From contig NZ_FNJV01000014.1 of the NCBI RefSeq assembly GCF_900103125.1, positions 62,001-126,000 of the forward strand: a DNA stretch of 64,000 nt, in the 5' to 3' direction. The first letter of the stretch is position 1, and each line of letters opens with the position of its first letter. The translations under genes were made by a program, and so were the position numbers. Of the stretch, positions 60,412 through 64,000 are shown piece after piece. Under the pieces are notes generated by a model. That model made no database searches and had not been told where the DNA came from. It worked only from the letters and a program-made list of their open reading frames with translations. The DNA comes from Mucilaginibacter sp. OK268 (GTDB lineage Bacteria > Bacteroidota > Bacteroidia > Sphingobacteriales > Sphingobacteriaceae).

Positions 60412-61122
60412 ATGAAAACAATATTTTATCCCGAAAACGAACGTGGAAAAAATAACATTGGCTGGTTAAAAGCTAACTTTTCATTCAGCTTTGCATCATA
60501 TTACGACCCTAACAAAGTTAATTTTGGTGTACTGAGGGTATTAAACGATGATATTATTGCCGGTGGTACTGGTTTTGGCACGCACCCGCATGATAATATG
60601 GAGATCATTACCATACCGCTGGAAGGAGGTTTGGAACATAAAGACAGTATGGGCAATACCGGTGTGATCCGTGCGGGTGAGGTACAGGTAATGTCTGCTG
60701 GAACAGGGGTTTATCATTCTGAATATAACGCCTCCCGTACAGAAGAGGCTAAAACCTTGCAGATATGGCTTTTCCCCAAAGAACGTGATATACAACCGCG
60801 CTATGATCAGAAGGATTTTAAAGGGCTTTTTAAAACTAACCAGCTCACCACGCTGATATCGCCTGTAAAAACCACAGATACCCTTTGGTTAAACCAGGAT
60901 GCCACTTTTAGCATGGGTGATTTTGAAGCAGGAACGAGCTTAAATTATGATATAAAGACCCCCGGAAATGGTGCTTATATATTTGTTATTGGAGGTTCTG
61001 TTAAAATAAACAGTACGGTTTTAAACAAAAGAGATGCACTGGGTGTTTATGATACCAGTTCATTTACAATTGAACCCGAAGACTTTTCCCGTTTCCTGAT
61101 CATTGATATACCAATGTCATAA
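60412..61122 (+). CDS. pirin family protein
   Basis: This 236-aa bicupin has the pirin motifs NFGVLRVLNDDIIAGGTGFGTHPHDNMEI (metal-binding His, His, Glu), LEHKDSMGNTGVIRAGEVQVMSAG and GVYHSEYN. Pirins bind iron and some oxidise quercetin; a regulator role is also possible. The C-terminal cupin is degenerate. AGGAG precedes the start, unusual in this genome. It stands alone. Confidence 0.93.
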   Translation: MKTIFYPENERGKNNIGWLKANFSFSFASYYDPNKVNFGVLRVLNDDIIAGGTGFGTHPHDNMEIITIPLEGGLEHKDSMGNTGVIRAGEVQVMSAGTGVYHSEYNASRTEEAKTLQIWLFPKERDIQPRYDQKDFKGLFKTNQLTTLISPVKTTDTLWLNQDATFSMGDFEAGTSLNYDIKTPGNGAYIFVIGGSVKINSTVLNKRDALGVYDTSSFTIEPEDFSRFLIIDIPMS

Positions 61123-61153
61123 ACCTGCAAGCCGAACCTAAAGGTTAATTTTC

Positions 61154-61184
61154 TTGAACTGCAAAACAAAAGGGTAGAACTTTG
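61154..61184 (+). promoter_or_regulatory. predicted promoter of the mla operon
   Basis: TTG at 61154-61156 and GAACTTTG at 61177-61184, spaced by 20 bp, approach the Bacteroidota TTG-N19-TAnnTTTG promoter, with one mismatch in the -7 box. The start codon lies 32 bp downstream. Confidence 0.45.
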
Positions 61185-61215
61185 TTGTACCCCTGACAAT
61201 TAGTTGACGTAACTT

Positions 61216-61992
61216 ATGGCAGAACAAGCAATTACCGGATGGAGAAAGTGGGCTGAAGACATTGGCGAACAATGCGTTTTCTTTGCCCGTTTTTTCAGAA
61301 ATATATTCGCCGGCGGTTTTGAATGGTCGGAGTTTGTGCGGCAATGTTATGAAATAGGTTACCGCTCCATGATGCTGGTGGGTATTACCTCCTTTATCAT
61401 GGGGCTGGTTTTAATTGTACAGCTCAGGCCATCTATAGTAGCGCTTGGAGCCGAGAGTATGCTGCCCAAAACACTAGCTGTATCTTTTATTCGTGAGATA
61501 GGGCCCGTTATTACCGCTATTATCTGTGCGGGTAAAATAGCCTCAAGTATTGGAGCCGAGCTGGGCAGTATGAAGGTTAACGAGCAGATAGATGCCATGG
61601 AAGTATCTGGGGCCAACCCGTTGCAATACCTCGTTGTTACGCGAATTTTAGCAACCAGCCTTATGGTGCCCCTTTTGGCTGTTATTGGCGACGTTATAGG
61701 CTTGTTTGGGGGCTTCCTTGCCTTGAACATTACTGATAGTATCAGCCTTCCGCTTTATTTTCATAAATGTATCGCCTCCCTTGATTTTTCCGACTTTTTA
61801 CCGGCTGTTGTTAAAACCATATTTTTTGGCTTCGCGATAGGTTTTGTTGGCTGTTATAAAGGTTATCACTCTAACAAAGGTACCGAGAGCGTAGGTATAG
61901 CAGCCAATTCGGCTGTGGTTACTGCTTCCCTATGGATATTTGTTATTGATGCTATAGCCGTTCAGATTACCAGTTTGTTATTTTATAAATAA
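61216..61992 (+). CDS. mlaE: MlaE-type ABC transporter permease
   Basis: This 258-aa membrane protein has five to six helices and the MlaE/YrbE signature (FIREIGPVITAIICAGKIASSIGAELGSMKVNEQIDAMEVSG, whose core shows the E-L-G-S-M and EQIDA residues). It is the inner-membrane permease of a phospholipid transport system between outer and inner membranes. It is the first gene of an operon with mlaF (1-bp gap) and mlaD (4-bp overlap). Confidence 0.94.
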   Translation: MAEQAITGWRKWAEDIGEQCVFFARFFRNIFAGGFEWSEFVRQCYEIGYRSMMLVGITSFIMGLVLIVQLRPSIVALGAESMLPKTLAVSFIREIGPVITAIICAGKIASSIGAELGSMKVNEQIDAMEVSGANPLQYLVVTRILATSLMVPLLAVIGDVIGLFGGFLALNITDSISLPLYFHKCIASLDFSDFLPAVVKTIFFGFAIGFVGCYKGYHSNKGTESVGIAANSAVVTASLWIFVIDAIAVQITSLLFYK

Positions 61993-61993
61993 G

Positions 61994-62785
61994 ATGAAAG
62001 CAACAAACGAAAATATCAGCCCTAAAAAACCGGCATCAACCCAAAAAGATGAGGTGGTTATACATGCCAAAGGGATAAAAGTTGGATTCGTGGATAATGA
62101 GGTATTGAAAAACATCACCTTCGACCTGAAAAGAGGAGAGAATATGGTGGTTTTGGGAAAATCAGGTTCAGGAAAATCGGTAACCATACAATGTATTGTA
62201 GGCCTTCTAAAACCGGATGCGGGTGATTTAACAGTTTTTGGAGAAAATGTTGCCGAAATGAATGATGATGAGTTGAAACAGCTGCGAATGAAAATAGGCT
62301 TTTTGTTTCAGAGCGGCGCCTTATATGATTCTATGACCGTACGTGAGAACCTGGAATTTCCGTTAACCCGCGTATTAAAGCTTAATGATCAGCAAGAGAT
62401 AGATAAACGGGTAGAAGAGGTATTGGATGGCGTTGGTTTGCTGGATGCCATTGATAAATTACCATCAGACCTATCAGGCGGGATGCGCAAAAGGGTAGGC
62501 TTAGCCAGAACGCTTATTGTAAAACCCGAGATCATGCTGTATGATGAGCCAACTACCGGGCTCGATCCGATCACCTCGCGGGAGATCAGTGAGCTGATAC
62601 TCAATATGCAGAAAAAATATAAAACATCATCTATTATTATAACCCATGATATGGAATGTGCCAGGATAACGGCCGACCGTATTGTAGTGATGGATGATGG
62701 CGAATATATAGCCGAAGGCTCCTATAAAGAGCTGCAAAAATCGGATAACAAAATTGTAAAGTCATTTTTTAGCGAAACGATATGA
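61994..62785 (+). CDS. mlaF: MlaF-type ABC transporter ATPase
   Basis: This 263-aa ATPase has Walker A LGKSGSGKSVTIQCIVG, Q-loop FLFQSGALYDSMTV, signature LSGGMRKRVGLARTL and Walker B LYDEPTTGLDP. 'FQSGALYDSMTV' is typical of MlaF. An extra N-terminal stretch (about 20 aa) is Lys-rich. It powers lipid transport with MlaE and MlaD. Confidence 0.95.
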   Translation: MKATNENISPKKPASTQKDEVVIHAKGIKVGFVDNEVLKNITFDLKRGENMVVLGKSGSGKSVTIQCIVGLLKPDAGDLTVFGENVAEMNDDELKQLRMKIGFLFQSGALYDSMTVRENLEFPLTRVLKLNDQQEIDKRVEEVLDGVGLLDAIDKLPSDLSGGMRKRVGLARTLIVKPEIMLYDEPTTGLDPITSREISELILNMQKKYKTSSIIITHDMECARITADRIVVMDDGEYIAEGSYKELQKSDNKIVKSFFSETI

Positions 62786-63570
62786 AAACCACATCATCAC
62801 AAAAAATAAAAATTGGCCTGTTTGCCTTTGTCGGTCTTGCGGTATTGGTACTGGGGATCTTTTTTATTGGCAGTCGAAAAGGCTTGTTCAATTCCACCTT
62901 TAACGTGTATGGAACATTTAAAAATGTGAGTGGATTGCAAGTGGGTAATAATGTGCGCTTCGCCGGGATCAACGTAGGGGTGGTACAAGCAATTAACATT
63001 ATAACCGATAGCTCGGTAAGGGTTGACCTTACGCTGAACAACAGCGTTAAAAAATTCATTAAAACAGATGCGAAAATAAGTATTGGGAGCGATGGACTAA
63101 TGGGTGATAAACTGGTGGTGATAGCGCCGGGAGGTATCACAAGTCATGAAGAGGTACAACCAGGGGGGCGTTTAGGCTCTATAAACCCGGTTGATGTAGA
63201 CAAAATAATAACCAAGCTTACCCGCGTTGCCGATAATGCAGAATCATTGACAACAGACCTTTCACAGATAGTAGGGAAAATCAACAGCGGAAAGGGGAGT
63301 ATAGGCCGCTTGCTAAATAATGATGCTATGGCTAAAAATATAGAGAGTACGGTTAAGCAGGCACAAACCACGATGAAAAATGTGCATACAACCACCAATA
63401 CTTTAAATGAAGACTTACAAGCTGCCCAGCATAATTTTTTACTACGGGGGTTTTTTAATAAAAAGAAAAAGGCCGCTAAGGCAAAACAGGATTCCATCAA
63501 AAAAGTACAGGAACAGGCCCAAAAAGACAAGGAGAAAGCCGTGAAGGAAAAGGAAGATAAAGGAAATTAG
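62782..63570 (+). CDS. mlaD: MlaD/MCE family periplasmic lipid-binding protein
   Basis: This 262-aa protein has one membrane anchor (KIGLFAFVGLAVLVLGIFFIG), one MCE domain (about 37-120, VYGTFKNVSGLQVGNNVRFAGINVGVV) and a coiled-coil segment (LTTDLSQIVGKINSGKGSIGRLL). It ends in a Lys/Glu-rich tail. It is the substrate-binding part of the Mla-type system. It overlaps mlaF by 4 bp. Confidence 0.93.
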   Translation: MKTTSSQKIKIGLFAFVGLAVLVLGIFFIGSRKGLFNSTFNVYGTFKNVSGLQVGNNVRFAGINVGVVQAINIITDSSVRVDLTLNNSVKKFIKTDAKISIGSDGLMGDKLVVIAPGGITSHEEVQPGGRLGSINPVDVDKIITKLTRVADNAESLTTDLSQIVGKINSGKGSIGRLLNNDAMAKNIESTVKQAQTTMKNVHTTTNTLNEDLQAAQHNFLLRGFFNKKKKAAKAKQDSIKKVQEQAQKDKEKAVKEKEDKGN

Positions 63571-63808
63571 CAAAAATGTTACCTGATGTTTTTGCAATAT
63601 TTTTTTGTAAACAAATCAACTAAATACAACTATACAGAATAATATACACCGGGGCTATACATTAGCCCTAAAAAACAGGCACGCTCGGTGAACAAAATGA
63701 ACAAAAAGCATCTGTACCATAAATCAAATTGACCACCCCTGGTGTTGTGCCAGCTATGAATTGAAATTAAGCTGATCATATTTATATAAATTGGATTTAC
63801 ATAATTTA

Positions 63809-63915
63809 TGGTTTACACTGTAAACCCACTTTTTGATGATAAAATAAATTAATTATTTGATTATTAGTAACTTACAATAGTGTTAACCATAAAAAGTGTA
63901 AACCATGTAAACCCA
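63809..63915 (-). repeat. roughly 107-bp intergenic repeat element, copy 2 (inverted)
   Basis: On the minus strand it begins TGGGTTTACATGGTTTACAC and ends GGGTTTACAGTGTAAACC, like copy 1 at 14429-14536. The middle is similar but has drifted (AATAATCA, ATTTATTTTATCAT shared). The 430 bp from 63571 to the window end hold no gene; this element is the only clear content. Confidence 0.75.
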
Positions 63916-64000
63916 ATTTTTGTTAATGGAGTCAATCCAACCCAAGGCTATATATCGATCCGTGATTGAATATCCGGATAGGTCAAATAAAAAGAGGCTG

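Overview
The window reads as chromosomal DNA of a Bacteroidota bacterium in the family Sphingobacteriaceae, most like Mucilaginibacter or Pedobacter. This is inferred from gene content: the gliding lipoprotein GldH, a DUF3078 outer-membrane protein, a carboxypeptidase-regulatory-domain beta-barrel protein, a PSP1/RicT-like protein next to holB, many SpI/SpII-exported proteins, A-rich start contexts with few Shine-Dalgarno sites, and -7 boxes of the TAnnTTTG type. No phage, insertion sequence or CRISPR array is visible. Several families of small palindromic repeats litter the intergenic spaces.

Layout. 0-10.5 kb: cell-wall and secreted proteins (PBP4-type DD-carboxypeptidase, aspartyl protease with PDZ, zinc metalloprotease, collagen-like lipoprotein, beta-barrel protein). 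10.5-14.5 kb: a lone receiver protein and a GH30-GH5 glycosidase pair. 14.4-16.9 kb: a nest of repeats followed by an AT-rich ABC-type ATPase with a TOPRIM/DUF4435-like C-terminus, a candidate single-gene defence protein placed downstream of comM. 18.6-30.4 kb: mostly minus-strand genes, including a carboxylesterase, an M1 aminopeptidase, ffh, an uncharacterised pair of exported proteins, DUF3078 and a small lipoprotein. 30.8-36.7 kb: a TPR histidine kinase with its NarL-type regulator, a PHP metallohydrolase and a DUF2142 membrane protein. 36.8-41.2 kb: an NPP1/Vps62-like lipoprotein, two glucosaminidases and an O-methyltransferase. 41.25-41.86 kb: a GxxExxY gene flanked by inverted repeats. 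41.9-48.2 kb: ruvX, then holB-ricT-gldH in tight succession, then rmuC. 48.3-53.2 kb: thiL, divergent nadA and nadB, and tRNA-Gly(CCC). 53.3-60.3 kb: gamma-carbonic anhydrase, an Ig-like lipoprotein, mnmG, a small membrane protein, an ABC-F ATPase and an oxidoreductase. 60.4-63.6 kb: pirin and an mlaE-mlaF-mlaD lipid-transport operon.

The strongest unexpected signal is three ParB-binding parS palindromes (TGTTCCACGTGGAAC[A/C]) within 170 bp upstream of mnmG. One of them is read through as the C-terminal codons of the small membrane protein gene. About 6 kb away, the AT-rich nadA-nadB intergenic region holds three matches to the relaxed DnaA box TTWTNCACA. Together these suggest the window lies near the chromosomal replication origin, although dnaA, parA and parB are not in view. 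Other points to follow up are the ATPase-TOPRIM gene, an inverted NarL-like heptamer pair upstream of the two-component genes, a roughly 107-bp repeat present at 14.4 kb and (inverted) at 63.8 kb, and long perfect inverted repeats built from short tandem units.
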